The notes under the pieces: generated by a model
The model's input: the letters and a program-made list of their open reading frames with translations, nothing else
Told to the model about the DNA's origin: nothing
The model's database searches: none
Part shown: positions 41,106-49,355 of the stretch, piece after piece
Layout: every line of letters begins with the position of its first letter
Position numbering within the stretch: the first letter of the stretch is position 1
Position numbers and translations under genes: made by a program
NCBI RefSeq assembly: GCF_040931995.1
Contig: NZ_CP162412.1
Span: 868,001 to 932,000 of the forward strand
Direction of reading: 5' to 3'
Length of the DNA stretch: 64,000 nt
Source of the DNA: Pelagovum sp. HNIBRBA483
GTDB lineage: Bacteria; Pseudomonadota; Alphaproteobacteria; Rhodobacterales; Rhodobacteraceae

Positions 41106-42164
41106 ATGAATAGTGACGAAGGCGTCATCAAGATCTCGAATGTGTGGAAGATCTTTGGGTCGCAGCCGGATGTGGCGCTGAAGGCGATTTTGGAACGCGG
41201 CCTGTCGAAGGCTGAAGCGCTGGCAGAATTTAACGCGGTGGTAGGTGTCGCTGATGTGAGCCTCTCTGTTAACAGAGGCGAGATCTTTTGCATTATGGGG
41301 CTTTCGGGAAGCGGTAAATCGACGCTGGTTCGTCATTTCAACCGTCTCCTTGAGCCGACCTCTGGAAAAATCGAAATTGAGGGCACCGACGTGATGGCTC
41401 TGGGGCCGCAAGAGCTTCAGAGATTTCGGAACCGCAAGATCGGGATGGTGTTTCAGAACTTCGCGCTGATGCCGCATCGCTCGGTTCTTGATAATGTCGC
41501 GATGCCGTTGGAAATACGGCATGTCGCGAAGAACGAACGTATGCGGCAGGCTGCGGCGATACTCGACATTGTGGAGCTTGGGGCTTGGGGGGCCAAATAT
41601 GCGCATGAGCTTTCGGGCGGGATGCAGCAACGTGTTGGACTTGCCCGTGCTTTGGCCGCTAACCCTGATGTTTTGCTCATGGACGAGCCGTTTTCAGCGC
41701 TTGATCCGTTGATCCGCCGTCAATTGCAGGATGAGTTTATCCGCCTGTCGAAGATTTTGAAAAAGACGACGATATTTATCACCCATGATCTGGACGAGGC
41801 CGTGCGTATTGGCGACCGCATCGCGATTATGCGTGACGGAAAATTGGTTCAGATGGGAACGCCTGAGGATATCGTCATGCATCCAGCCGACGATTACGTT
41901 GCCGACTTTGTGGCGGGCATATCGCGCTTAAAGGTCGTGCATGCCGGCGCCGTGATGCAGCCGATCGCGGACTACCTCGCGCAATCAGCGCCGATCCCCG
42001 CAAATGCGCCGCGGGTGGCCGGCAAAGAGACGCTGAGCAAGCTCATCAATTTGGCAATTGACGATGATGCCCCGATCCTCGTTCAGGACGAGGGCAAGGA
42101 TGTCGGTGTTATCACCCGCGCTGATCTGTTGCGCACGGTTATTGAGGGGACGGAAGTATCATGA
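41106..42164 (+). CDS. ProV-type ABC transporter ATP-binding protein
   Basis: 352 residues. Long N-terminal lead as in ProV (ISNVWKIFG), then GLSGSGKST (Walker A), LSGGMQQRVGLARAL (signature), VLLMDEPFSALDP (Walker B) and ITHDLDEAV (switch His). The C-terminal 80 residues look like one CBS-like module (PILVQDEGKDVGVITRADLL); ProV usually carries two, so the osmosensory part is shortened. It energises import together with the next gene, whose start overlaps by four bases. Confidence 0.92.
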   Translation: MNSDEGVIKISNVWKIFGSQPDVALKAILERGLSKAEALAEFNAVVGVADVSLSVNRGEIFCIMGLSGSGKSTLVRHFNRLLEPTSGKIEIEGTDVMALGPQELQRFRNRKIGMVFQNFALMPHRSVLDNVAMPLEIRHVAKNERMRQAAAILDIVELGAWGAKYAHELSGGMQQRVGLARALAANPDVLLMDEPFSALDPLIRRQLQDEFIRLSKILKKTTIFITHDLDEAVRIGDRIAIMRDGKLVQMGTPEDIVMHPADDYVADFVAGISRLKVVHAGAVMQPIADYLAQSAPIPANAPRVAGKETLSKLINLAIDDDAPILVQDEGKDVGVITRADLLRTVIEGTEVS

Positions 42165-43702
42165 CCGAGCAAACCGTTAATCCGCTGGACGATCCCAATA
42201 GTGAAGCTGCAATTAACTACGCAAAGGAAAGGCAGGAGAATATCCGCGCCTTTGTGGCGACAAGTGTGGTCTATTATATCGCGCAATTTGAAAAGATCGG
42301 CGCGTCGTCCCGCTTCACGCCGACATTCAATTTGATGGCGGGCCTTTTTGGTCCGATTTGGTTTGGTGCGCGGGGGTTATGGTCCTGGGCGCTGCCATTC
42401 TTGATCCTTGAAACGCTGGCATTTGTTCAGATTGCGCGCGGACTGTTCGGTGATCTTGCGGCCGATGCGATGGAGCGTATTGCCTCCATCGAAGGCACGC
42501 TTGAACTGCGCCGCCAGCAGCTCGCTGCGGCGATTGAGTCCGGGTCGGATCGGGTCGATGCCTTCCAACGTGCTGTTGACGGGTTGGAGGCCAATATCGG
42601 CGGGATCAGAGACGAGGCAGCCGCGCTTGCAGCTCAGGGTCCTTCGATTGCGTTTACCGGCTTGCTCATTCTTCTTTTGGCAAAAGCCGCGCAAGCGGTC
42701 GTCGCCAACTGGGCGCTGGAGGCGCGGTTTTCAGATTGGCTCTCTGATCGTTCTATCCGCTCTGGAATGGCCGTTTCACAGATTGCGTTCAGCGCGGCGT
42801 TCATGGCGCTGGTGGTCTTGGCGGCTATGGTTCACTACAGCCTGCCGGGACGTTTTGAATTACTGACAAACTTTCCGACGACCACCGGCATCCGGCTCAC
42901 AAGCATCGAATGGGTTGAACGCTTCTTTGACTGGGCCGTGCTCAATGGGGATGCGCTGTTTGATGCGATTACATTCGTCATTCGGGCTGTGTTGGATGCT
43001 CTGGAGATTGTCTTTGTCAGCACGCCATGGATCGTCATCGCATCGCTTATAATCTTGCTCACATGGCTGACGGCTGGAGTGCGGATGGCGGTCTACTCGG
43101 GGGCGTTCCTCTCTTACATGGGGTTTTTGGGTTTTTGGGAAAAGGCGATGACGACGCTGGCGCTGTTGGGAACGGCAGCTTGTTTGTCGATCCTTATTGG
43201 CATCCCGCTTGGTATGTTTGCCGCCCGCCGTCCGCGGTTCTACTCATTCATTCAACCGATCATGGACTTCATGCAAACGATGCCAGCCTTCGTGTTCATG
43301 ATCCCCGTCATCGCGTTTTTTGGCACGGGGAAACCAGCGGCCGTCGTCACAACGATGATCTTTGGCGGAACGCCGGTGGTGCGCCTGACCGTTCTAGGGC
43401 TGCGCGGTGTGCCCGAAAGCGTGCGGGAGGCGGCGATCTCGTTTGGGGCAAACAAATGGTACCTGCTGACCAAGGTAGACCTTCCGTTAGCAAGCCCGTC
43501 GATCCGCGCGGGTATCAACCAAACAATCATGCTCTCCCTCGCGATGGTTGTGGTCGCGTCGCTGATCGGTGCCAAGGGGTTGGGCGAGGACGTGCTTGAG
43601 GCGCTTCAATACGCCAATGTTGGCCAAGGCATCCTTGCAGGATTTGCAATTCTCTTCTGCGCGATGATCCTTGACCGGATCGTTCAGGGACAGCGCAAGT
43701 GA
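42161..43702 (+). CDS. ProW-type ABC permease with extra N-terminal domain
   Basis: 513 residues, far longer than ProW (about 280-355). The C-terminal 220 residues are the permease: six helices with the EAA-type loop VPESVREAAISFGANKWYLLTKVDLPLASPSI. The N-terminal 230 residues are extra. They show FNLMAGLFGPIWFGARGLW, resembling the DUF2628 membrane module, then a helical stretch (IEGTLELRRQQLAAAIESGSD.. likely coiled coil) and another membrane pair (residues about 165-185 and 205-225). This may add a regulatory or assembly function. Same frame throughout and no stop, so it is a genuine fusion. Followed by a hydrolase gene overlapping by GTGA. Confidence 0.9.
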   Translation: MTEQTVNPLDDPNSEAAINYAKERQENIRAFVATSVVYYIAQFEKIGASSRFTPTFNLMAGLFGPIWFGARGLWSWALPFLILETLAFVQIARGLFGDLAADAMERIASIEGTLELRRQQLAAAIESGSDRVDAFQRAVDGLEANIGGIRDEAAALAAQGPSIAFTGLLILLLAKAAQAVVANWALEARFSDWLSDRSIRSGMAVSQIAFSAAFMALVVLAAMVHYSLPGRFELLTNFPTTTGIRLTSIEWVERFFDWAVLNGDALFDAITFVIRAVLDALEIVFVSTPWIVIASLIILLTWLTAGVRMAVYSGAFLSYMGFLGFWEKAMTTLALLGTAACLSILIGIPLGMFAARRPRFYSFIQPIMDFMQTMPAFVFMIPVIAFFGTGKPAAVVTTMIFGGTPVVRLTVLGLRGVPESVREAAISFGANKWYLLTKVDLPLASPSIRAGINQTIMLSLAMVVVASLIGAKGLGEDVLEALQYANVGQGILAGFAILFCAMILDRIVQGQRK

Positions 43703-44418
43703 CACCGCTTGTCCTTGTTCATGGGTTCATGGGCGGCGGAGCGCAGTGGGAAGGGCAAGTCAGCGCTTTTGCGGGGAAGCGCGACGTCATAGCGCTCGAT
43801 CTGCCCGGCTTTGGTGCGAACAGCCACATGGAGCCAATCGACAGGATTGAAGGGTTTGCGCATTGGGTGGTTGATGCGCTGAACGGGCAGGGGCTCTCGC
43901 GCTTTCATCTGCTTGGTCACTCGATGGGCGGCATGATCGTGCAGGAAATCGCGCGGCTGGTGCCGGATCGGATCGAGAAACTGATCTTATACGCGACAGG
44001 CTCTGTTGGCGTTTTGCCGGGAAGGTTTGAAACCATTGCTGAAAGCAAGGCGCGTGCGCACAAGGATGGCGCGGCTGCGACCGCGCGCCGGATATCGGCG
44101 ACCTGGTTCCTCGACTGGGAAGAAGCACCTGCATATGAAGGATGTGCTGCGATTGCTACTCGGGCCAGTGCAGGGGCTATTCAAGCAGGGCTGGATGCGA
44201 TGGAAAAGTGGTCAGGGGCCGACAAACTGGACCGGATCAGCGCTCCTACGCTCGTGATTTGGGGTGATGGCGACCGGACTTACCCTTGGTCGCAGATCGA
44301 GCGATTATGGGCGCAGGTACCGTCCTGTAATCTGGCTGTCGTGCCGGAATGCGCACATGCGGTTCATCTGGAAAAGCCAGAATTATTCAACCAAATCGTC
44401 GATGATTTTCTGAGCTGA
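43699..44418 (+). CDS. Alpha/beta hydrolase
   Basis: 239 residues with a GTG start coupled to the permease stop. The classic fold and triad are visible: LVHGFMGGGAQW (oxyanion HG), GHSMGGMIVQE with the nucleophile Ser, GDGDRTY with the Asp and AHAVHLEKPE with the His. It is an esterase, thioesterase or C-C hydrolase. Placed in the cuyA operon it may open an ester or amide precursor of the imported compound, but this is inference. A hairpin terminator follows. Confidence 0.88.
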   Translation: MTPLVLVHGFMGGGAQWEGQVSAFAGKRDVIALDLPGFGANSHMEPIDRIEGFAHWVVDALNGQGLSRFHLLGHSMGGMIVQEIARLVPDRIEKLILYATGSVGVLPGRFETIAESKARAHKDGAAATARRISATWFLDWEEAPAYEGCAAIATRASAGAIQAGLDAMEKWSGADKLDRISAPTLVIWGDGDRTYPWSQIERLWAQVPSCNLAVVPECAHAVHLEKPELFNQIVDDFLS

Positions 44419-44470
44419 GTGGGTTTTAAGCAGAGCTTGGTTCTGCGGACGTTCTTATTGGCGAGGGTAT

Positions 44471-44488
44471 CGGGGGCAACGGCCCCCG
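44471..44488. terminator. Hairpin between two convergent operons
   Basis: CGGGGGC-AACG-GCCCCCG forms a 7-bp GC stem with a 4-base loop between the hydrolase gene and the leftward dehydrogenase gene. T runs are weak on both sides; it probably serves both directions. Confidence 0.55.
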
Positions 44489-44501
44489 CACCATCTGTTT
44501 T

Positions 44502-45623
44502 CTATGCCAGAAGCGCGCGCGCATCCTCAGCCGTCAGCGGCGCTGGGCGCTCGCATGTTGTGCTCAGTTCAATCCACTTGCGGCTTTCTCCGGCCTCAAG
44601 AATGGATGTCATGACCTCCACCACATGGGTTGCAAGTTCCAAGCTGCACCGATGTGGGCGATCTTCGCTGAGAGCCGTTGCCATATCTGCAAGACCTGCA
44701 CAGCGATAGTTGGCGCGGTCATTGTCGTTTGGCTCACTGAAGGCGTGGCCTCCGTGATCGCATTCCTGTGCGCTGCCGTCAGGCCCCACCAAGGCGACAT
44801 CGCCGCCAAAGAAGTTCGGATCAGGAACATAGAGCGACCCCTCGCTGCCATAAAGCTCCATATTCGGGTGACGATGCGCCCACACATCCCAACTGGCGCT
44901 CAAAGTAATGACCGCTCCGTTTTGGAACTCGAGTATCGCATGGATGTTGGTTGGTGTTTCCACGGGGACCGTTTCGCCATTCCGCGGGCCATTGCCGATC
45001 GTGCGGGTCGCGAAGCTTGCCGTCGCGGCGGCTGTAACGGCTTTTACCGGCCCGATGAGTTGAACCAGATTTGTGATGTAATAGGGGCCCAAATCCAGAA
45101 TTGGGCCGCCACCCTTTTGGAAGAAGAAATCCGGATTGGGGTGCCAAGCCTCCATCCCGTGCGACATTACATGGCACGTTCCACCAACGACGTCGCCAAT
45201 TTTGCCTGCATCAAGCATCGCCCGCGCTGTCTGGTGCGCGCCGCCTAGGAAGGTATCTGGCGCAGAACCAACGCGAAGACCCTTCTGCGCCGCAAGGCTG
45301 CGCAACGCCTCGCCCTGCTCAAGCGACAGCACATAGGGTTTCTCGGAATAGGCGTGCTTTCCGGCTTCGAGAATTTGCCGCGTGACATCGAAATGTGCCG
45401 CCGGAACAGTGAGGTTCACGATGATGTCGATATCATCTGCTGCGAGCAACTCGTCCACCGAGCAAGCGCGCACACCAAACTTGGCGGCGCGCGTTTGCGC
45501 ATTTGCCAAATTCAGGTCTGCGACAGCTCTGACCTCAAGCCCTTTGAACAGGGGCGCCAGACGCAGGTAGGCAGCAGAGATATTCCCGCATCCGATGATG
45601 CCGATGCCAGTCATTGAAGTCAT
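44502..45623 (-). CDS. Gfo/Idh/MocA-family oxidoreductase
   Basis: 373 residues. Rossmann start GIGIIGCGNISAAYL, the conserved SEKPYVL (EKP motif Lys), and the catalytic loop GGGPILDLGPYYITNL where Asp and Tyr occupy the D-x-G-x-H/Y positions. NAD(P)-dependent enzymes of this family oxidise sugar hydroxyls, often at C3 of glycosides or inositols. It is last in the leftward sugar-transport operon, preceded by a TIM-barrel isomerase-type gene, forming a functional pair. No phosphorylation gene is nearby, so it may act on the free imported sugar. Confidence 0.9.
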   Translation of the reverse strand: MTSMTGIGIIGCGNISAAYLRLAPLFKGLEVRAVADLNLANAQTRAAKFGVRACSVDELLAADDIDIIVNLTVPAAHFDVTRQILEAGKHAYSEKPYVLSLEQGEALRSLAAQKGLRVGSAPDTFLGGAHQTARAMLDAGKIGDVVGGTCHVMSHGMEAWHPNPDFFFQKGGGPILDLGPYYITNLVQLIGPVKAVTAAATASFATRTIGNGPRNGETVPVETPTNIHAILEFQNGAVITLSASWDVWAHRHPNMELYGSEGSLYVPDPNFFGGDVALVGPDGSAQECDHGGHAFSEPNDNDRANYRCAGLADMATALSEDRPHRCSLELATHVVEVMTSILEAGESRKWIELSTTCERPAPLTAEDARALLA

Positions 45624-45632
45624 CTTCTTTCC

Positions 45633-46382
45633 TTACAACTCGCGGATTGTCTCGATCGAACGTTTTGCGAAACGCATCAGATCGTTGGGGTTGTCATGCT
45701 CGGCAACCAAGAGATTGACGCCCTGTGCTTTCAGCGCCGCCATGATCGCAGGCCAGTCCATCGTGCCATGCCCGACATCGGCCCAGCCGTCCTCATCAGT
45801 GCAGGTGCCTTCTGCGGCAATGTCTTTGACATGCGCGGCCGTTATGCGCCCCTTGTAGCGCTCGATCCAAGCGAGCGGTTCCGCGCCGCCGCGCACGATC
45901 CATGCGATATCGGCTTCCCAATCTATGGAGGGGGCATGCTCGAGCAGCAGCTCCATCGCAATTTCACCGCCGGGTAAGGGCATGAATTCCCAATGATGAT
46001 TGTGCCATCCAAACTTGAAGCCAGCGTCGTTGACTCGTTTGCCAGCCTCTTCCAGCCGCTTTGCAAGCGAGATCCACGCAGCGGCGTCACCGCCATTGCG
46101 GAGGTCGTCTTCCGGTGCGGGGCAGAAGACGGTTGTCATACCAAGGGTTTTCGCCGCCGCAATCGAGGTATCAAATCCGTCCTCAAAGCTGCTGATCGGG
46201 AAGAAGTGCCCCGATGGCATCGACAGGCCGTTCTCGTCGAGAAGGGCTTTCGTTGCGCTTGGGTCTTCGTAGACGCCGCCGAAGCCTTCAACCTGTGTAT
46301 ATCCGAGGCTGGCAATCGTCTTGTAGACGTCGCTCCAAGGCGTGAAATTGCGCGCAGAGTAGAGCTGGAAAGAGATATCCAT
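45633..46382 (-). CDS. Sugar phosphate isomerase/epimerase-like TIM-barrel protein
   Basis: 249 residues of the AP-endonuclease-2/xylose-isomerase-like fold. Candidate metal ligands and acid-base residues are in GWHNHHWEF, DIAWI, AAHVKDI and VAEHDNP. Besides isomerases, this fold includes lyases that eliminate the aglycone from 3-keto-glycosides. The neighbouring Gfo/Idh/MocA gene supports such a pairing. Start is at ATG 46382, a 30-base gap after the ATPase gene. Confidence 0.87.
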   Translation of the reverse strand: MDISFQLYSARNFTPWSDVYKTIASLGYTQVEGFGGVYEDPSATKALLDENGLSMPSGHFFPISSFEDGFDTSIAAAKTLGMTTVFCPAPEDDLRNGGDAAAWISLAKRLEEAGKRVNDAGFKFGWHNHHWEFMPLPGGEIAMELLLEHAPSIDWEADIAWIVRGGAEPLAWIERYKGRITAAHVKDIAAEGTCTDEDGWADVGHGTMDWPAIMAALKAQGVNLLVAEHDNPNDLMRFAKRSIETIREL

Positions 46383-46412
46383 TTGAGTTCCTGTCTTGGG
46401 GTCCGCTGAGCT

Positions 46413-47492
46413 TTAGAGGCGCAGTTCGGAAGTTTTGCCAAAAAGGGAAGCCTTGGAGGGGTCAAGCCCCAAGGTGAGGTGATCGCCGACCTTGACCCGT
46501 GCTTGCCCGTCCATGCGGGCGCGGAAATGATGGTCTGCAACGACCACATCGATGAGCGTGTCAGACCCGGTAGGTTCCACCAGATCTACAGTTGCTTCGA
46601 CCTGGTAGGGGGCCTTGGCGGCCAGTTCACCTGTAATGACGTGTTCGGGGCGTATGCCGATTGTGGCTGGCCCTTCCGGTTGTACGCCGCCATTGAAGCT
46701 GTAGCCGTCGAGGGGGATGCGGAGATCGCCTGTTTCGAAATGGCCGGCACGAATGGTTCCTTCGAGGAAATTCATCGAGGGCGAGCCGATGAAGTCGGCG
46801 ACGTAGCGATTGAGCGGTCGGTTATAGATTTCATCTGGCGACGCCAGTTGCATGATCTGACCGCCTTTCATGATTGCGATCCTGTCGGCCAAAGTCATCG
46901 CCTCGATCTGGTCATGGGTGACATAGATCATCGTGTTTCCAAGGCTGTGGTGCAGGCGCTTGATCTCGACCCTGAGATCGGCGCGCAGCTTGGCATCGAG
47001 GTTCGAGAGTGGTTCGTCGAACAAAAAGACGTCAACATCCCGCACAAGCGCCCGGCCGATGGCAACGCGCTGGCGCTGGCCGCCGGAAAGCGCTGCCGGC
47101 TTACGCTTTAGGAGCGGTTCGATCTGGAGGATTTCGGCAGCCCGTTTGACCCGCGCGGCGATTTCCTGCTTTGGCATCTTGGCGTTTTTCAGGCCAAAGG
47201 TCAGGTTCCCCTCAACCGTCATCTGCGGGTACAGCGCATAGGATTGGAAAACCATGCCAATACCGCGTTCGGAGGGTTCGGCCCAAGTCACGTTCTTGCC
47301 GTTGATGTGAATTTGGCCGTCGGTGACATCGAGCAGGCCAGCGATACAGTTCAGCAAGGTTGATTTTCCGCACCCTGACGAGCCGAGCAGCACGAGAAAC
47401 TCGCCCTGGGCGATTTCAAGGTTCAAGTCTTCCAGAACCTTCACAGCTCCGAAATGCAGATCGAGATTTTTGATTTCGACGGAATTGGTCAT
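46413..47492 (-). CDS. Carbohydrate ABC transporter ATP-binding protein (MalK/UgpC type)
   Basis: 359 residues. GSSGCGKST (Walker A), VFQSYALYP (Q-loop), LSGGQRQRVAIGRAL (signature), FLFDEPLSNLDAKLR (Walker B) and VTHDQIEAMTLADRI (switch). The C-terminal 120 residues form the MalK-type regulatory OB domain (IGIRPEHV). It powers sugar import with the two permeases upstream in the same operon, three bases after the MalG-type gene. Confidence 0.95.
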   Translation of the reverse strand: MTNSVEIKNLDLHFGAVKVLEDLNLEIAQGEFLVLLGSSGCGKSTLLNCIAGLLDVTDGQIHINGKNVTWAEPSERGIGMVFQSYALYPQMTVEGNLTFGLKNAKMPKQEIAARVKRAAEILQIEPLLKRKPAALSGGQRQRVAIGRALVRDVDVFLFDEPLSNLDAKLRADLRVEIKRLHHSLGNTMIYVTHDQIEAMTLADRIAIMKGGQIMQLASPDEIYNRPLNRYVADFIGSPSMNFLEGTIRAGHFETGDLRIPLDGYSFNGGVQPEGPATIGIRPEHVITGELAAKAPYQVEATVDLVEPTGSDTLIDVVVADHHFRARMDGQARVKVGDHLTLGLDPSKASLFGKTSELRL

Positions 47493-47495
47493 GTC

Positions 47496-48401
47496 TTAGC
47501 CTTTCACGGCACCGGCGGCGATGCCGCGCACAAAGAGTTTGCCGGATACGAAATAGATGGTGAGCGGAACGAGAGCGGTGATGATCGTCGCCGCCATGTT
47601 GACGTTATATTCCTTCACCCCTTGCGTGGTGTTGACGATGTTATTGAGGGCAACGGTCATCGGATAGGCTTCGGGACCAGTGTAAACGACGCCGAAGAGG
47701 AAATCGTTCCAGATACCCGTGACCTGAAGGATCACCGCGACGGTGAAAATCGGCAATGACATTGGCAAGAGCACGCGGAAGTAGATTCCCCAAAAGCCCG
47801 CGCCATCGACACGCGCCGCTTTAAACAGTTCCTCGGGCAACGAGGTGAAATAGTTCCGGAACAGAAGTGTCAGGATCGGCATGCCAAAGATCGTATGCAC
47901 GATGACAAGGCCGCTGAGATCACCGTAAAGCCCAAGCTCCCTCAGCATGATGACGATTGGGTAGAGCATCACCTGATAGGGAATGAAGGCTCCAAAGATG
48001 AGGATGGTGAAAAAGACATTCGCCCCCTTGAAGCGCCAGTTAGCGAGGGCATAGCCGTTCACGCTGGCGATGATGATCGAAAGGATGACAGAAGGCACGG
48101 TGATCTGAACCGAGTTCCAGAAGTAGGAACTAAGGCCATTACAGTTCAATCCAGTGCAGGCTTCGCCCCAAGCCTTAACCCATGGCTCGAACGTTACCTC
48201 GACGGGGGGCGAGAAGATGTTGCCCAACCGGATTTCCGGCAGTCCCTTCAGCGACGTGACGATCATCACATAGAGCGGGATCGCATAATAGATCGTCACC
48301 AGCAGCAGCGTGCCGTAGAGAAATATATTGCGACGGGAGAAGGCGCGGCGCGGTTTTGCACCACGGGGGCCTTCGAGAACGGCTTTGTGCAGATTAGCCA
48401 T
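47496..48401 (-). CDS. Carbohydrate ABC permease (MalG/LacG type)
   Basis: 301 residues from ATG 48401, preceded by AAGAAG; the frame is open to 48449 but those residues are not typical. Six membrane helices and the EAA loop EELFKAARVDGAGFWGIYFR mark a CUT1 permease. A stretch before the first core helix (ACTGLNCNGLSS) has two Cys that could form a periplasmic disulphide, seen also in glucose/mannose-type permeases. Overlaps the MalF-type gene by eight bases. Confidence 0.93.
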   Translation of the reverse strand: MANLHKAVLEGPRGAKPRRAFSRRNIFLYGTLLLVTIYYAIPLYVMIVTSLKGLPEIRLGNIFSPPVEVTFEPWVKAWGEACTGLNCNGLSSYFWNSVQITVPSVILSIIIASVNGYALANWRFKGANVFFTILIFGAFIPYQVMLYPIVIMLRELGLYGDLSGLVIVHTIFGMPILTLLFRNYFTSLPEELFKAARVDGAGFWGIYFRVLLPMSLPIFTVAVILQVTGIWNDFLFGVVYTGPEAYPMTVALNNIVNTTQGVKEYNVNMAATIITALVPLTIYFVSGKLFVRGIAAGAVKG

Positions 48402-49287
48402 GTTTCTTCTTGCCTCCGAATTCGAGCATCGCCCAAGGGATAACGACAAGCGCCACCGTCACCAGCATCATGGTCGATGCGGCAAAGCCTTGGCCGAGGT
48501 TATTGTTCCGGAACATCATGTCGTAGACGTATTTCGCGGGAACTTCTGTCGCGATACCGGGGCCGCCACCCGTTTGGGCGACGATCAGGTCGAACACCTT
48601 GACGATTCCGGTCACGACCAGAACGAGCGTGGTGATGAACACCGGGCGCATCATCGGGATCACGATAAAAATATAGGTCTTCCAAGCGGGGATACCGTCA
48701 ACGCGCGAGGCTTTCCAAACCTCTTGGTCGATCCCGCGCAGGCCTGCGAGCATCAGAACCATCACCAAGCCGCTGCCTTGCCACAGCCCTGCGATCAGAA
48801 CCCCGAAAATCGCGATATCGGCGTTGTAGAGAGGGTTGAAAGTGAAGCTTTCCCATCCGGCGTTCTGGACGATTTTCTCAATGCCAAACTCGGGGTTGAG
48901 AATCCACTGCCAGACCAGTCCGGTGACTACGAAACTCATGGCATAAGGGTAGAGGATCACCGTGCGAACAGTGTTTTCGAAACGAATTTTCTGATCAAGG
49001 AGGGCTGCAAGAATAAAGCCGATGATGAATACCAAAATCAGCATCGAAAACCCGTAAATCGCCAGATTTTCAATCGAAATGAGCCATTTCTTGGTGCCCC
49101 ATAGGCGCTCGTATTGATCGAGCCCGACCCATTTCATGCGGGGTAGAAGGCCCGACTTGGTGAAGCTGTAGACAATTGTCCAGGCGGTGCCTCCGACGAA
49201 TACGAAAAGCGCCGTGACGATCATCGGAATTGCCGAGATCTTGGCGTTCATATTTCGGAATAGCTGGTTTGGCCGTTGTGCCGCCAT
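48394..49287 (-). CDS. Carbohydrate ABC permease (MalF/UgpA type)
   Basis: 297 residues with six predicted helices (first at about 20-42, TALFVFVGGTAWTIVYSF) and the EAA loop QEVWKASRVDGIPAWKTYIF. It pairs with the MalG-type subunit in the inner membrane. A strong stem-loop lies between it and the upstream binding-protein gene. Confidence 0.93.
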   Translation of the reverse strand: MAAQRPNQLFRNMNAKISAIPMIVTALFVFVGGTAWTIVYSFTKSGLLPRMKWVGLDQYERLWGTKKWLISIENLAIYGFSMLILVFIIGFILAALLDQKIRFENTVRTVILYPYAMSFVVTGLVWQWILNPEFGIEKIVQNAGWESFTFNPLYNADIAIFGVLIAGLWQGSGLVMVLMLAGLRGIDQEVWKASRVDGIPAWKTYIFIVIPMMRPVFITTLVLVVTGIVKVFDLIVAQTGGGPGIATEVPAKYVYDMMFRNNNLGQGFAASTMMLVTVALVVIPWAMLEFGGKKKHG

Positions 49288-49314
49288 CGTGCTCCCCTCT
49301 CCCGCAGTTTGGTT

Positions 49315-49344
49315 GCACGGGCCTGCGCGTGTGCAGGCCCGTGC
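49315..49344 (-). other. Strong stem-loop between binding-protein and permease genes
   Basis: A perfect 12-bp stem (GCACGGGCCTGC with GCAGGCCCGTGC) and a 6-base loop. No T run follows on the transcribed strand, so it is better explained as an RNA-stabilising structure that favours binding-protein mRNA than as a terminator. Confidence 0.75.
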
Positions 49345-49355
49345 GCGTTGCGTGA

